DNA from: Promerops cafer
Lineage: Eukaryota > Chordata > Aves > Passeriformes > Nectariniidae
Length of the DNA stretch: 64,000 nt
Direction of reading: 5' to 3'
Assembly: GCA_013398275.1 (NCBI GenBank)
Contig: VZSE01002451.1
Coordinates: forward strand, 741,776 to 805,775
The notes under the pieces were generated by a model. The model did not search any database and was not told the origin of the DNA. It saw nothing but the letters and a program-made list of their open reading frames with translations. This document shows, piece by piece, positions 13,370 to 26,040 of this stretch. The position numbers and the translations under genes are program-made. The first letter of the stretch is position 1; the number at the start of each line of letters is the position of its first letter.

Positions 13370-13620
13370 ATTATGAATTGCCTTCATGGTTTGTTTGCTT
13401 TCCATAGCAATTGGGAGAAGACAGCAGCTGACAGCTGTGGAAATTTCTGGTGGTGTTCCCCTCGTATAGGACAACATGGATCTAATTAGCGTGTGCCAGC
13501 AGCGCTGTATTATTAAATTAATAATAATTGGAAAGCTGTTTGCACCTGTGCTAATGTAACACTATTTACCCCAAAGTGTGTTAAAACATTGAGCCTTTCA
13601 AGTCTCTAATGACACCAGCT
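13370..13620. other. Candidate conserved non-coding element with TAATTA sites
   Basis: The stretch has a homeodomain-type TAATTA at 13483-13488, a run of TATTATTAAATTAATAATAA-like sequence just after 13507, and a CAGCTG E-box near 13427. It is single-copy and repeat-free. Enhancer function is inference from motif density only. Confidence 0.25.
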
Positions 13621-13680
13621 TTACAAATGGGCAAACTGTGACGAGAGGCAGATGTACAAAAAATACTGAAAATCACAGTA

Positions 13681-13695
13681 TCAAATAACTTTTTT

Positions 13696-13730
<35 letters not shown>

Positions 13731-13766
13731 NTCAAATAACTTTTTTAAATTTTTTTTTTTGTTGTT
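13681..13766. other. Assembly gap scar: poly-T, single N, duplicated flank
   Basis: The segment TCAAATAACTTTTTTAA at 13681-13697 runs into an uninterrupted T tract (13698-13730), then a single N at 13731. Then the same TCAAATAACTTTTTTAA restarts at 13732 and runs through a T tract into unique sequence. One ambiguous base between two copies of the same flank is the signature of contig ends joined across an unresolved homopolymer. The true locus probably has one copy and an unknown T length. Confidence 0.85.
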
Positions 13767-16700
13767 GTTTTGAAGTGCTTGTGGAGGGAATCCGAGTTAT
13801 TGAAAATAAAGCAGAGACTGTGTGGGCTATGAACAGATTCTGCTAGTGCTGTGCAAGACAAACACTGGGATTTTTAACAGATCAGCTCAGAGATTTGCTC
13901 TCAAAAATCCCTTACAGACCTCCTAGGATTCCTTCTGCTCCCTAAGCAACAGTGGAATGGAGATGTTTGTGGAATTGCTATTCTGTGTTAGGCTTAGCTG
14001 GAGTGACTATAGTTGATATTTTTAGAGGAAGTAGATAGACCATAAGGAAACACGTTGGAGTCTAAACTATACCGCATCCACCCAAAATATTTGCTGTGGT
14101 TGAATTTGTACCTCTTGAAACGTGACTCTTTAACTTAATTTCTGTTTATTTTTGGCATTGTTGATGGTAGGAAACAGCAGCATCCTTCCTTGAAGGTTGT
14201 GCACCATTCTTGGAAATACAAAAGAAATAAACTTTTACCAGGATAACACCGTTTATTATTCTTACTCCCAGATATTTGTTTGTATTTTAGTGGGGTAGAT
14301 AAGGCCAGCTGGGGTCAAATTGTCTGTGTGAGGCATCTTACAGGGAAAGGTGGTCCGTACCTCAGGAACAACTGCAGTTCAATGAATGCTTGGGTTCAGC
14401 AAAGTGTTTAAGCATGGATTTAATTGTAACCACATGCATGAGTCCCTTTGATGCTGCCTGATATTGGAAGCTGTGATACAAGACAACAATTAGGGGTACT
14501 GAGCAATCCTATGGACCACAGATAGAGAGGGGAGCAAAGAGCTGGGAGGACATTACACAGGCCAAAGAAATGAAAGATGATGCCCTTTTTCCTTGTTGCT
14601 TTGTCTGTGAGGAGGCAGGAGGCTGGCTGATGAAAAGTAGAACATTTAATCCCATCAGAGCCATTCTGTCCCACGGTGGTCAAAGGAAGCTGACATGGAG
14701 GTGTGGATGGCAGTGGGGTCAGAGCTGCAGACAGAGCACCCTGGCCACGTGTGAGTGCTGGTGGAGCTGGTGGTGCCATTCTTAACCCCCAAAGCAGAGG
14801 TGATGTTCCACTGTCTCCCTCTGAAATCATTCTCCAGCAGAGGTGCAATTGCTCCACAGGTCAGCATCTCTGGCCAGCTTTAACTGTGTGTGTTTGTGGC
14901 CGTGTCAGCAAATTGCTGGTGCTCCCTTGGTCACCAGCTTCAGCTGTATTCTGTTAAAAGGGACAGCTTGCACACAGGAACCTCCTCCATGCCCTTCTGA
15001 GGTGGCGAGCAGCAGAGTGGCCATCTGGCATTTCCCTGCGTGGGGCAGAACTGGGACACATTGTTAACATCTTCCCCGTGTGGAGCTGAGTTTTGCAACT
15101 GTCTGTGTTTGCCTGTGATGTCAGGTTCTGCTGGGAGAAAGTTGTTCTGATCCTGTGTGTTTTGTGACATTGCTGTGCTGGTGAATCTCTGCTCAGGGAC
15201 TGCCTGCTCGTGTGTGAGCTGGAATTGCTGTCACTGCACTCAGCGCATCCCCTTTTACCTGATCAGTGCTGAGGGTTGGCTGAAGCCTCTGAGAGCATCT
15301 GCCCATCATTACTGAAGCATTTTGAATCCCTTTTTTTTCCTTTCCTGCCTGTCCCATGGTAGGAAGGCCAGAGGAAATGGTGATTTTTGCAGAAGTTATT
15401 TGTTCTTTGTGAACCCTCTTCGAACGAACTGATGTGCTTCACTCCATGCACAATGAAACATCAGCACGGTGCCATCAAAGGCACAAGTTCTGCCCTCAAA
15501 TGAGTGAGTGGGCAAGAAATTCTGAGCTCTGCACATGTGTCTGATGGCCTTATGTGGCTCATCTGCTCAGCATTGAACTCAGAGGCTTAAATCTACAGGC
15601 TCAGTGCTGAGAATCTGTCCTGCAGTATTTACGGCTGTTGTTTGACTTTAATCTCAGCCGTTCATTTGCTTCCTGGTTCTCATATAATTAGAACATATTA
15701 AACAGGAGCCAACCACAAGAAATATAAAAGGTTAAAGCAGTTAGGAAATGTCAGTGGAATGAATACAGCTCACTAATTCACGGGTTCTTTCCATAAATAT
15801 TTCCACCAGCCAAAATATTGACTTTAACCTTTTCCATCTCCTGCGTGTAAAGCTTTGTATTCCCTTGTCGCGGCAACAAATACCTCGGAGCGTGGGGATG
15901 GTGCTCAGCACAGGGCAGGCAGTTAGAGTCTGCAGTTATGGTATTAATTAAGTGGCAGAGTCAGATTTCACCATGGTAAGGCACACCCAGAGATGGAAAA
16001 CCGGGATGTAATGAAAATGAGCAACATGTTATAGCTGGGATCGCAGAAAATTGTTTAGGATGACAGTTTGCAGCTGGTCCAGCAAATATCTAACCCAAAA
16101 ACCTTTTGCTGTGAGTGGCACAAATGTTTGGATGTTTGGATTGAGAGATGGGGTGGGTCAGTGTCCTGTGCTGCTGGAGAAGTCCACATCTCAGATCTTT
16201 TTTTCATAAATTGGTCTAGATGCATCTTAAAAACTGTTTATGTCCTCTTAACTCCAATTCCCAGAGTGGAAGGTGGTTCCATCACCTCCTGACTCCAATG
16301 ACACACAATCCTTTTGGTTCTGGTGTCCCAGGATTCCTGAGCACTCTGGGCTGGTTTGCACGTGTTATGGAGGGGGTGACAGGCAAGGTTTGCTGCTGAC
16401 CTCCCATGGTCTGAGCTTCATTCAAGAAATTAGCAGCTCCTACCTGTGGCTGTCTCATGCTAAAACTTGTCCTCTGCCCAGACTTCCTCAGGATGCTAAA
16501 TGAAAGGGGATCCACTACTGTTTTCCTTGAATCCCTACCAAACTCCTGCCTGTTAGAGAGTTAGAGATAAATCTTTCTGTGGGTCTGTGGTACTAAACTC
16601 AACAGCTGCACTCAGGGTTAACTGTCCCCTGGGCTTTCCATGTGTGCATGGGGCAAGGCTGCCTGTGGAAAACATGTTATTCCCTTAATCTGCTTCCCTG

Positions 16701-16953
16701 TGTGCTACCTGTGGTTTCAGCTGATAAAGTGTTGTGGATGCTTTCCTCTGGACCATCTCATAAAAGCAGCACGTGCTGTTAGAAAGCAGTGGGCTGCATC
16801 TTGGAAATTAAACCAGTCCTTTAAACCACTAAGGACTGGAATGCAATTTTCTCTATGCAGTATTCCTTGGTAGATTTTTGTATCTCACAGCCTGCTGGGA
16901 TGCCTGCACGTCCTGGGAGCAGGTACTGGGGGTATTCGTGTCACAAACAATAA
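13767..16953. other. Unique non-coding DNA, no gene recognised
   Basis: Single-copy DNA with no identified transposon. The minus-strand frame at 14420-14857 (145 codons) and its overlapping plus-strand frames have no supporting features. A more enhancer-like portion is listed separately at 15590-15960. Confidence 0.6.
15590..15960. other. Candidate conserved non-coding element
   Basis: AT-rich single-copy DNA with several TAAT/ATTA cores, CATAAATATT and TATTAATTAAG, together with isolated intact CpGs (TTGTCGCGGCAAC near 15866). There is no repeat resemblance. I infer possible constraint from retained CpG in AT-rich context; this is untested. Confidence 0.22.
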
Positions 16954-17290
16954 ATCACAGAATGGTTTGAGTTGGAAGGAACCTTAAAGCTCACCCAGTT
17001 CTACCCCCTGCCATGGGCAGGGACACCTCCCACTATCCCATTTTGCTCCAAGCTCACCCAACCTGGCCTTGGACACTCCCAGGGATGGGGCAGCTTCTCT
17101 GGGCAACCTGTGCCAGGGCCTCCCCACCCTCACAGGGCAGAATTTTTCCCCAGTATCCCATCTAACCCTGCCCCCTTGTCCTGTCACTCTGTGCCCTTGT
17201 CCAAGTCCTTCTCCAGCTCTCCTGGAGCCCCTTTAGGCACTGGAAGGTGCTCTAAGGTCTCCCTTGAGCCTTCTCTTCTTCAGGCTGTAT
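16954..17290 (-). mobile_element. CR1 LINE 3'-end fragment, about 340 bp
   Basis: On the plus strand it begins ATCACAGAATGGTTTGAGTT and continues through the reverse complement of the CR1 3' region: GGAAGGAACCTTAAAG, CCATGGGCAGGGACACCTCC, CCAACCTGGCCTTGGACACT, CCCTTGTCCTGTCACT and GAGCCTTCTCTTCTTCAGGCTG. The element therefore reads on the minus strand with its 3' end at 16954. It covers the 3' UTR and the extreme end of the ORF2 region but encodes nothing intact. Confidence 0.92.
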
Positions 17291-17618
17291 AAATCTGAGT
17301 CCAATCTACATGTACATAGATTTACTCTACCTTTAATGCCAATTCACATCACTGGTGTAGTACTCGGCTCATGGCAGAAACCAAGATTTGCCTTTAAATG
17401 AATATATCTTTTGTAAAAGGAACCACAGTGAGCAGCCCAATGGGACATGCAGTTGGTGTTTTTTAATAAGGTTTTATACTGCTTTCATCCTCCTGGGATG
17501 TGTGTGCTTCCCATTAGTGCATTCCCCACCAACCTTGTCATCTGTCACAAGTGATTTGCTCTTTCTCATCTCATCTCTTCAGAGGAGAACTGGTTCTGAG
17601 CAGAAACCAGTTAAGTTT

Positions 17619-17633
17619 GGGGGGGGGGTGGGG
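17619..17633 (+). repeat. G10-T-G4 run
   Basis: Ten G residues, one T and four G residues. The run is capable of quadruplex folding and prone to polymerase slippage and assembly error. Confidence 0.85.
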
Positions 17634-18265
17634 TTTGTTTTCTAAATTTCTGTGCAAGTGCCCCCTGCTCATTGCTTATGCTGGGAAAACAGGGCTAAAG
17701 ATGCATCCCTTTCTCTGCCTTTGGGGCAGGTGACATGTGTGGTGGGTTGCATCAGCACCTGGGGCATTTTGTGCATGAAAAAAGCATTCTCAGATCTTGC
17801 CAGGACCTTTTTAAGCCTCTGATCCTGCTGTTCTTTGCCAGTTTGATGGGTTAGAGGTGACCAAGTGGAGTGGAAATGCATCGTTCCCTGCCCCACACCT
17901 TGGCTCATGGCTGGAAGGGGCTGGTGCTCAAGGAGCTCTGGATTCCCAGACTCAAGGAATCTGAGAAACAGCAGCAATGAGTTTTTGAGGCTGAGGTGGT
18001 TCTGCTTTGCTGTAATCCTCTCTCCAGTATTCCTTGGCAGCACTCTGGCTGAAACCTCCACCTGTCATCTTGTGGGTGCCAGTGACAAAACTTCAGTCCA
18101 CCCCTCTGAATTATATGGAAAATGTTATTTCTTTTCCCTTAAAAAGAGCCAGCTCAGGCCTGGGCATGAGGGTAGGTGCATGGAAAGTCACCTGGGAGTA
18201 AACCTGCATCTGCCTGGAGTTTCACCACCACATCTATCCCCTGTCACGTTAATTAAGAATTATTT

Positions 18266-18279
18266 CCCCCCCCCCCCCC
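18266..18279. repeat. C14 homopolymer
   Basis: Fourteen C residues follow TATTT. This is a rare homopolymer class in vertebrate DNA and a likely site of length error. The minus strand is G14. Confidence 0.9.
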
Positions 18280-18857
18280 AAAATCTTCCTGTGAAGTCGG
18301 CTCCTCTAAAAGCCACAAGGGCTGAGTCACTGCGCAGACCCTCGTAGCACATAATCACCTGGGGGATTATTTCCTCCGTGGAATAGCTGGAAAATCGAGT
18401 CTGTCAGGCCACTGGAAAGGAGAAGGAATTCCTCCCTGTATCCAAAACCACGGGGAGGTGAGCCATGGCTGGTGGCCAGCGGCAGAGATGAGCCAGGAAG
18501 GCCAGGTGTTTTGTTTCGTTGAACACCTCTGGTGTGGGACAAGGCACCACTCAAGACTTTGTCATCATCTGCTCCTTGGAAGAGGTTTTCTCCTGGGACA
18601 GCCTGCGTTCTGGCTCTGAGCTGAATCATGTCAGAAAGGTGTTTCTCATTGTGCCAATTATCATCAAGGAGCGGGGATTAGCTTCCTTTCTTGTGTTGCA
18701 TGGGGATAATTTGGCACTGGCATGACTTCTGAGTCATTCTGATTGAAATGATTTAAAAGCTGAGGTCATGGCAGGGCTCCTTGCAAATATCCCCTTCAGC
18801 AGCACTTGCTGTTCTGTATTTTCAAGGCATCCCAGAGTGTTTTGACTTTTCTCAGGC

Positions 18858-18881
18858 AAAAAAAAAAAAAAAAGAAGAAAA
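18858..18881 (+). repeat. A16 tract with A/G extension
   Basis: Sixteen A residues, then GAAGAAAAA. No retroposon body can be seen upstream, so it is recorded as simple sequence. Confidence 0.85.
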
Positions 18882-21199
18882 AGGGATGAGGCCTCAGCTA
18901 AGCTTGGAAATGCTCATGCTCCTTGCTGGAGAGCAGGTTATTTACTGTTGTTCTTGGCATTGGAGCATTTCCAAGGCCATGAGCCTGGGCTTGGCTGTGT
19001 TCTCATGGGTCCTTGGCACCACAGAGATTCCTGTTTCACCAGAGGGCACAGATCCCCCCAGCCCCACACCTGCACTGACCCGTGTTGGAGAGATGATTTA
19101 ATTGTCTCTGATAACTGGGCAACCAACCAGAGAGATGCCCCCAACATTCAAGGAGTAAAATCATCCTCCATGTGCTCTGGAAGACTTGCATATCTACTGA
19201 AGTCAAGACTAAAGATGCAAAAGTGCATGTCAGCCCTATTTCTAGCTGGGCTGCCAGCATGGGGACGGCTGCTTTGATCTATGAAGTAGGGAACAACTCC
19301 TTATAGAGAGATTTCAGACTCTATGTGGGTGGGAAATCTGGGAAATCTCCTGGTGGAAGAATGCTAGTCTGGGTATCTTTCATAATAATATGAAATAACT
19401 TCAATATGAAAACTTCTACTTTTGCTACAACTGGCATAATATTTCCTTAAATTATGATCCTCTGGATCTGTTTTTTTGTACAGGCCTTTTCATCTTCAGA
19501 TGTCTTTCCAAATTTTATCTGACTGAACTGCCTTAGAAACACAATAAAATTGAGGGCAAAATATTACCTTTCTTTGTTTCCTCCTAGGTAACATGTCACT
19601 CTTTCATCCTCATTTTGGATGAATGACTCCAGTTCTTCATAAAATTTCTTTTAGCATCCTGGTAAGAATTCCCTCTGGAATAGTTTATCATGTGCTGTAA
19701 CACGAATATGAGGATAAGATTGACTGCCTTTCAAATTCTAACCTCAAAATTTTCATCTGTCTTGGAGCCTTCCCTTGGCAGTCGTCATCAAAGACCCCGT
19801 TGGTGCCTCTGTCAAGCTGCAGGCAGGGGTTTTGTTACAGCAGGAGTGGTCTGGGAGCCAATGTTAATCCTTCAGCTTCCCTTTAGAGCGGGGTTTGAAC
19901 GTGTGCTGGTGCTGTGGAGTGAAACCTGTGTAACACATTATGGACTCTGGTCCATTCTCCACCACCCCATCCTCGGCTCCCAGGGGATGCAGAGGCTTTA
20001 CTTGCCTCCAAGGCCAGACAGCTTTTAAAGATACTGCTGGCACTCAGTTGGTTTCCTCATCTATCAGGGCAAAAAGGCAGCGAGAGGGGCTGCAGGGCCC
20101 TTCTCCCCTTGGCTGTACCTGGAGGAGCTCAGGAGCTGTAAGGTACATAACAGAGGAGCTGCAGTGTGTTGGGAATGTGTCTGGTGCTGGCTCAGGTGGA
20201 AGCCACAGGGCTTGATGCAGAAATTATCAGCTGGGACCGTTTGGTTTGTGTTTCACAGGGAGCTGGATGGCACCATAACATTTCTTCCTGGATCTAAGAA
20301 GTCTGTCAAAGGTGAAAATGTACAATTTAGGCCAAACATCTCTGGTGTTCCTGGGCAGCTGTGATGGCTGCATGGAAGCCTGATGGGTGAAAGAAAAGCA
20401 CTGGAGGTGCTGTGCCTGAAGCATCACGCATAAGCCCTGACTTATTTCTTCTGCAGCAAATGAACTTGCAAAATATTTATTTGGCTGAGATTTCCATGGG
20501 AACAACAGGGTTGTTTTGTACTGGGAGGCACATTTGTCTCTGGGAGTCCTTGAAAACTGGCACAATGTGTGATACATAAATGTTCCAGTGCTGCATGTCA
20601 TGAGAAAGGGTATTGTGGACCAGCACCTGGGGCTGGAATGTGAAGTGATTTGATTTAACAATCATGTTTGCAGAGTTGCCCAGTTGTACCTGTTGCATCT
20701 ACTGTCATTGTAAACAAAATTCTCACGCTGCTGCTGGGTCGGTCGGAAGGCAAAGTCTGGAGCCATTGCAAACAGGGCTCTGAGCATCTTTCAGAAGATG
20801 CAGCATGCATTCCTGTGTCAGCTCTGTGTGAATGTGAATATTCTGCACTGAAGAAGGGAGTGTGGGCTGAGATGGGGGAGCTGCACGAGGCACCCAGGAG
20901 CGAGGCTGGTGTGCTGTGTGTGAGGTGTGTGTGGTTCTGCAAACGTGGGCCCACAGGAGGGATGTCTCTGCACCTCTGGACAGCCCAGATGTGCATGGGA
21001 AATGTGCACATGTGAACTGTGTGGGTGTTACTTGTGTAGCATCACAGCTGAGTGAGCAAACTTGTAACCCAACCTCATCACCGGCTGGGGCCAAGCTATG
21101 AGAAAATGGTTAAAGCCATGGAGAAAGAGGATACACAGCCCGAGCTAGAGGTAAAGTTTTTCCGTCTGACTTCAACTGGAGTTTGAACCATGTCCTAAG

Positions 21200-21620
21200 C
21201 TAATAACATTTACACCCTTCGGAGGGAGGAGGCCTCGGCTCTGTAATGAGTCTGCAGTTTATATACCTTTTTACTTTCTGCCATCCGAGCTGCTCATGCT
21301 CTGGACAACCTTGGATGGGTATTTATAGAGCGAGAATGTGTGAAGCCTTCACCCTTCAAACGTGTGCTCAGCCTGAGGAGCTGTAATGATTCATGTCCTC
21401 GTCTAATGACCGTTGATTATATGCTAAAAAACTTGGATAAACCTTCTGAGACGCTTAAAACACGATGTATATCTGGACTCCAAAACAGCCATATGGGTTG
21501 TGACTCATTTCTTCAGATGCTGTTCATAAAAATCAATTATATGGTCACTTTGGCTACCAGAAGGGATCTTTTCCGTTGCCCATTTGTTTCCTAATACTGT
21601 ATTTTATGACTCTGAGAAAA
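21200..21620. other. Candidate conserved non-coding element
   Basis: Single-copy, motif-dense DNA with TAATGA, ATGATTCATG, CTAATGACCG and TTGATTATAT, plus scattered retained CpGs (CACCCTTCGGAGG, GAGACGCTT, ACACGATG). No transposon resemblance. The frame at 21340-21594 runs through it but lacks gene signals. Regulatory role is inferred. Confidence 0.25.
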
Positions 21621-22849
21621 TCATAAAATGCTTGCAAATTAGATAATATTTCTGGCAAGAAACATCTTCCACGGAGACAGATCTGTGGCAGTTTAGTTAA
21701 AAGCAGGCTGGAATCCTAGGACACACTGAAATTTTTAGCATTGATGTGCTAAAAACACCTGGCAGAAGAAAGGGGGAAATGCAAAGCATCTGGAAAAAGA
21801 AGGGAGGCTGTGGAGGGAGGGGAGCAGGCAGCTGTTTGGTGGTTGGAGCACAGTGGCTCTCTCAACTCCCTCATTCCTTGTCCAGGCCATGGAGCCTGAT
21901 GTTTTCACACCTGATGGCTACAACTGAAAGCTCAAATCGTTGCACTGTGGTTACCCACCAGCTCCTGCTGTCTGTGCATGGCCTGAACACCAGGTGATGG
22001 GAAGGGTCAGGGGGTTTGGCTCCCTGTGTGAAGATGTAGGTATGACTTCTGTAGTTAAAGTGTTAGAGTAATTAAGGGATGCAGAGAATCTGGTTTGTGA
22101 TACAAAATGCAACTGAGGTGCACAAAGTCTTGATAAAAGTGGTGTACTGATTTTCACTGTCTCCTGATACTGTAGTGTGGTCACCCCCAGGGGGTTTATG
22201 AAAAGCTGGGAGATGCTGTTCCTTCTCTGGGCTAAACCATTTGAGAGACTGGTAGTGTCTTCTTCCCACCCATAAACTGTGCAGATTTTCCTCTGTCTCC
22301 TTTGTGAGTAGATTCTGCTCTTGTGTCACAGCATCCCAGGCCAGCAGTAGCAACGTTTGCCTGCTGAGGGAGGCAGGGTGGGACAGCATCTCTGAACCTC
22401 CAGTTCAGGATGGTTTTTGGTGGTCCCCTCAGGGTTGTGACTCTGGGCTATAAGAATTAATGAAAAAATGTTCATTTAAAAGGAGAAAATCTCAAATGCA
22501 TCCTTGCCAGAGATCACTGCAGCTACTTTAGATAACACACTTTGTCTTCTAAAGATTGATTATCTCAGATTATCTCATGCTCACTGAGTGTTTGCTCTGT
22601 ATAAAATACAATTTAGCAACTGGCTGCCTGTGCCTGTGTATGTCAATCTGACAGATCCACCAACCTTTCCTGAAAGCCTTTTGATGTCCTGGGGCTGGTT
22701 GATTAGGAGTCCCTCAGGAGATCCAGGACTGCTCTTCAGATAAATCTCTTCTCATGCCCTGCTCTCGTATTTCCACTGCCTGTCCCATGTGTGGGACATC
22801 CACTGACAGAAACCCACTCCAGAGCAAATGTTACCCTAACATAAACACA

Positions 22850-23000
22850 TTGCTGCATTTCCTAATTTTATTTTTCTGGAGCAGTACATATAAATTGCTG
22901 TTTGCCCTTGGCTGGGCTCTTTGAAATATTGCTCTGCCACTCGCCGATCTTATCTTGCACAAATATTTACACACATTTGTACTTTGTAAAGCATGATTTA
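22850..23000. other. Candidate conserved non-coding element with GATA-type site
   Basis: AT-rich single-copy DNA containing GCCGATCTTATCTTGCAC (GATA-type TTATC), CACAAATATTTACAC (forkhead-like) and CATATAAATTG. It is a short element; the support is motif texture only. Confidence 0.2.
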
Positions 23001-23211
23001 AATGGCCTTTGCTGAGCTATTGAGGCGGTGTCTCTGTGATCCAGCTCTTTGGTCTCAGGGCTGTGAGGCAGCCAGCCTCATGGGACATGTGTCCCATGGA
23101 GGATTCTTGCTGATTCAGCCAGAAGGATGCCAGTATCTCCCAGAAATCACCAACATTCCCATCAATGTTTCTGCCACCTCTCTGAGTAGCTTGATCTGCT
23201 GTCTACTCAAC

Positions 23212-23502
23212 AAGCACAGAGTTGCTCTCACAAGGATCTGTAGTGACAGGATAAGGGGGAATGGCTTCAAATTATATGGGATATTAGGATGAAATTCTTG
23301 TCTGTGAGGGTGGGGAGGCCCTGGCACAGGGTGCCCAGAGAAGCTGTGGATGACCCATCCCTGGAAGTGTCTAAGGCTGGATTGGATGGGGCTTGGAGCA
23401 ACCTGGCTAGTGGAAGGTGTCCCTGCCCATGGGAGAGGGTGGAACAGGATGATCTTTAAGGTCCCTTCCAACCCAAACCATTCTATGATTCTTTGATTCT
23501 GT
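23212..23502 (+). mobile_element. CR1 LINE 3'-end fragment with octamer tail
   Basis: This is a 5'-truncated CR1 of about 290 bp. It starts in the region around GTGACAGGATAAGGGG and proceeds through TGTGAGGGTGGGGAGG, GGGTGCCCAGAGAAGCTGTG, CATCCCTGGAAGTGTC, GGATTGGATGGGGC, GTGGAAGGTGTCCCTGCC and GATGATCTTTAAGGTCCC. It ends in ATTCTATGATTCTTTG, the CR1 terminal octamer repeat. The good match to the usual order and the preserved tail suggest a relatively young copy for this window. Confidence 0.95.
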
Positions 23503-26040
23503 TTTTACAGCATCCCTCCTGACAAATATTAGGAGAAAGTATTTCAAGCACTCCCCTGAGGATGCTCTCACTCCAACGGAAGCCGTGCATTTCGGGCAGG
23601 AGTTGCTGGGTGAGGCTGCACTCTCCAGAGAGCCAGACTGAACATTTGTGACGGCTCCTCTGGCCTCAAAACGTATGAATTTGTGCATTTCCGTGTTAAA
23701 CGCATTTTTCTGTGCGTAAATCACCAGGCACTATTTACAGTGAGTCATCTGAAGGGAAAGATGCATCACTGCTGCGAGTTCACTGGTGGCTCAGAGCTCA
23801 CACTTGGTCAGAAATCATGGGGAGGTTTTGGGTTAGAATTTCTCCTGTTTAACCCTTTCTAAGATGTCCCAGTGTCAGCCCTGCTGCTCCAGTAATCAGC
23901 CATTACCTGGCCTGAGCCATGATTCAGCTTGTGCTTCTTTTAAAGACCCAAACACAGACAGAGTTAGGTGGAAGTGGTGTGAACAAACCGGATCCAAATG
24001 ATGGTAAAACCAGCTCAAAGTCAACCCCGTGATGGGTGATTCTGTATTTACAGAAGTCAGCAAAGTTCACCAGAGCCCACTAAGGTTTCTGAGCCAGGTC
24101 AGTGCTTCGTCAGGACGGCTGTGTGGTGAGCTGTGCACCTAATGCACTTTTAATGAAAATGTTATCCCCTGGAGTCAGGCCAGGTACAGCTAGAGCAGGA
24201 GCAAAGACCCTCCATTCCCTAGAAATCATGGGAAAAGATATTACAGCTATTTCATAAGCTTGTATGTCTTAAAAGTCCAAGAAATCCAGCCCACATCAAC
24301 AGCAGAGAGAGCAGGCTTCTACATGGACACGTCATTTAATCACAATTTAATAAGGCTCCTGTATCAGACTTTCATAATGAAACTTTTGGGCAGATCCAAA
24401 CAAAGGGGTCACTGTGGGAGAGAAGAATGCAGCCTTTGATTCAGGGTTTCTTTTTAGGGTTCACGATGGTTCGTTTTCAGCGAGCTGCTGGTGAAATGAA
24501 ATGCTTTCCGCATGCCAACTGTTACCTCATAAATGGACCCTGTGAAAAGAAATTTGTGATCACAAGATGATTATCAGCCTCCTCAGCCCAGCTCCTGTGA
24601 GAAGGGTGAGTTCTTCTTCCCTCGAAGAAGCCCTTGGGTGTTCAGTCCTTTCACAAGTGCTCCAGAGAGGTGTTTAGGGCCTGGATGACAAAAGGGTGAT
24701 ATTTTAATAATACAGCAAAGCTGGGCTGGGACAAATATGCTCAGCGTGGTGGGCTTGGACGCTCTGGGAGGACATGAAGGCAATGATGGACCAGGCAGGG
24801 ATGAGCTGCCTGCACTGAGGAACAAAATCTGCTGTGCCAATGGATGCCAGAGGATCTTCACCCCCACTGGTGTTAATGACCCTCCCAGTCTCCATGTTTT
24901 GGGGGGTTGTTGTGTGAGCTGGTGACTCACTGAGAGGTGAAGAGGGCCATGAATGATCTGGAAGAGGTCAATAAGGTGGCATGAGGAGGAGAAAGGTGTC
25001 TGCTGTCAGTCTGAGACTCTTGGTGTTGCTATCCCTCTTGCTCACCAGCCTTGTGATTACAGCATGGTCCCCCTTGATCTGCAGAGCTGGGGTGGGGGTC
25101 CAGGACCATGAAGGAGGGACATCCACCACCCAGTACCACTCTGATGGAAAATATCATCTGAAGATGCATCTTCCATCCCTGGAGGAAATAAAATGCAACC
25201 TCTGAGCATTTTCAAGGCATGAATTTAGTTGGTTCATGCAGTGCCTGGAAAGCTTTGGCCTGAAAGGACAAGCCAGAAAATACAGACCGGTTTTGGTTTT
25301 TTTAATCCTTGACCTGTTGACTCTTTCCAGAGTCTTTCAGTTTTTTAGTTCCAGTCTTTGTGTTTCCTTGAAAAAGTCGTGCTTGCCTGTTTTGGGGTGT
25401 CAATAACTCATTTTTATCCAGCCCTTGAGGTACGGTGTGTACTGAGCACAGCACTGATGCTGAAGTGGTGCAGTCTTCAGTATTTTTTCATGGATGGTTT
25501 TCCTTGTTTTTTCATTAGCAGGATCCTCCTGGTGTGCCCTGTGTGGCAGCATGTTGTTCCCAAGGATTCCTGCAGCCTGTTCCTGGGGCTGCTCAGCTTT
25601 AATTTCATCCCTCATTTGTCTTCTTCTTGTAAATACTATGCAGGCATTGGGCTGGGCAGTTGAGTTTTGCGTATCGGAAAAAATAACTGAACCTTCCAGT
25701 GACTCCCACCACAAGGAAAGATTTACTGGAGGAAAAAAGAATTCAGAGTTGTTTTTATCTTGTGAGGCTCTTTGAGGCCATTGCTGTCATCTCTGGTGTG
25801 GTGTTGGGAGGCTGAGAGCAGGCTCTCTGCTGTCAGGCTGGGGGTCTCCAGGTGACCTCCAAGCCTCTTTTGGCAGCTCAGTGAGCACAAATTCCTTGAT
25901 GTCCCTCTGCAAGTCCCTCCTTGAAGCTCTTTGCTCATGTGATAGAGGCACAAAATTGTCAGTATTGATGTGAGCTGATCAAGGCTCATCCAGTGTGTGC
26001 GCCTGTTCACCTGGAGCTCCCTGTCCAGCTGGGTTGGGCT
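23503..26040. other. Unique non-coding DNA, no gene recognised
   Basis: Single-copy sequence between a CR1 and the minisatellite. AT-rich stretches at about 24290-24570 have an enhancer-like look but no specific support. Open frames are short and mutually overlapping. Confidence 0.55.

Larger units (their letters stand above)
17634..21199. other. Unique non-coding DNA, no gene recognised
   Basis: Single-copy sequence with a C14 run (18266-18279) and an A16 run (18858-18873). Frames here, such as 17865-18347 (160 codons), have no family resemblance. About 20870-20950 is GT-rich but not a clean dinucleotide array. Confidence 0.6.
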
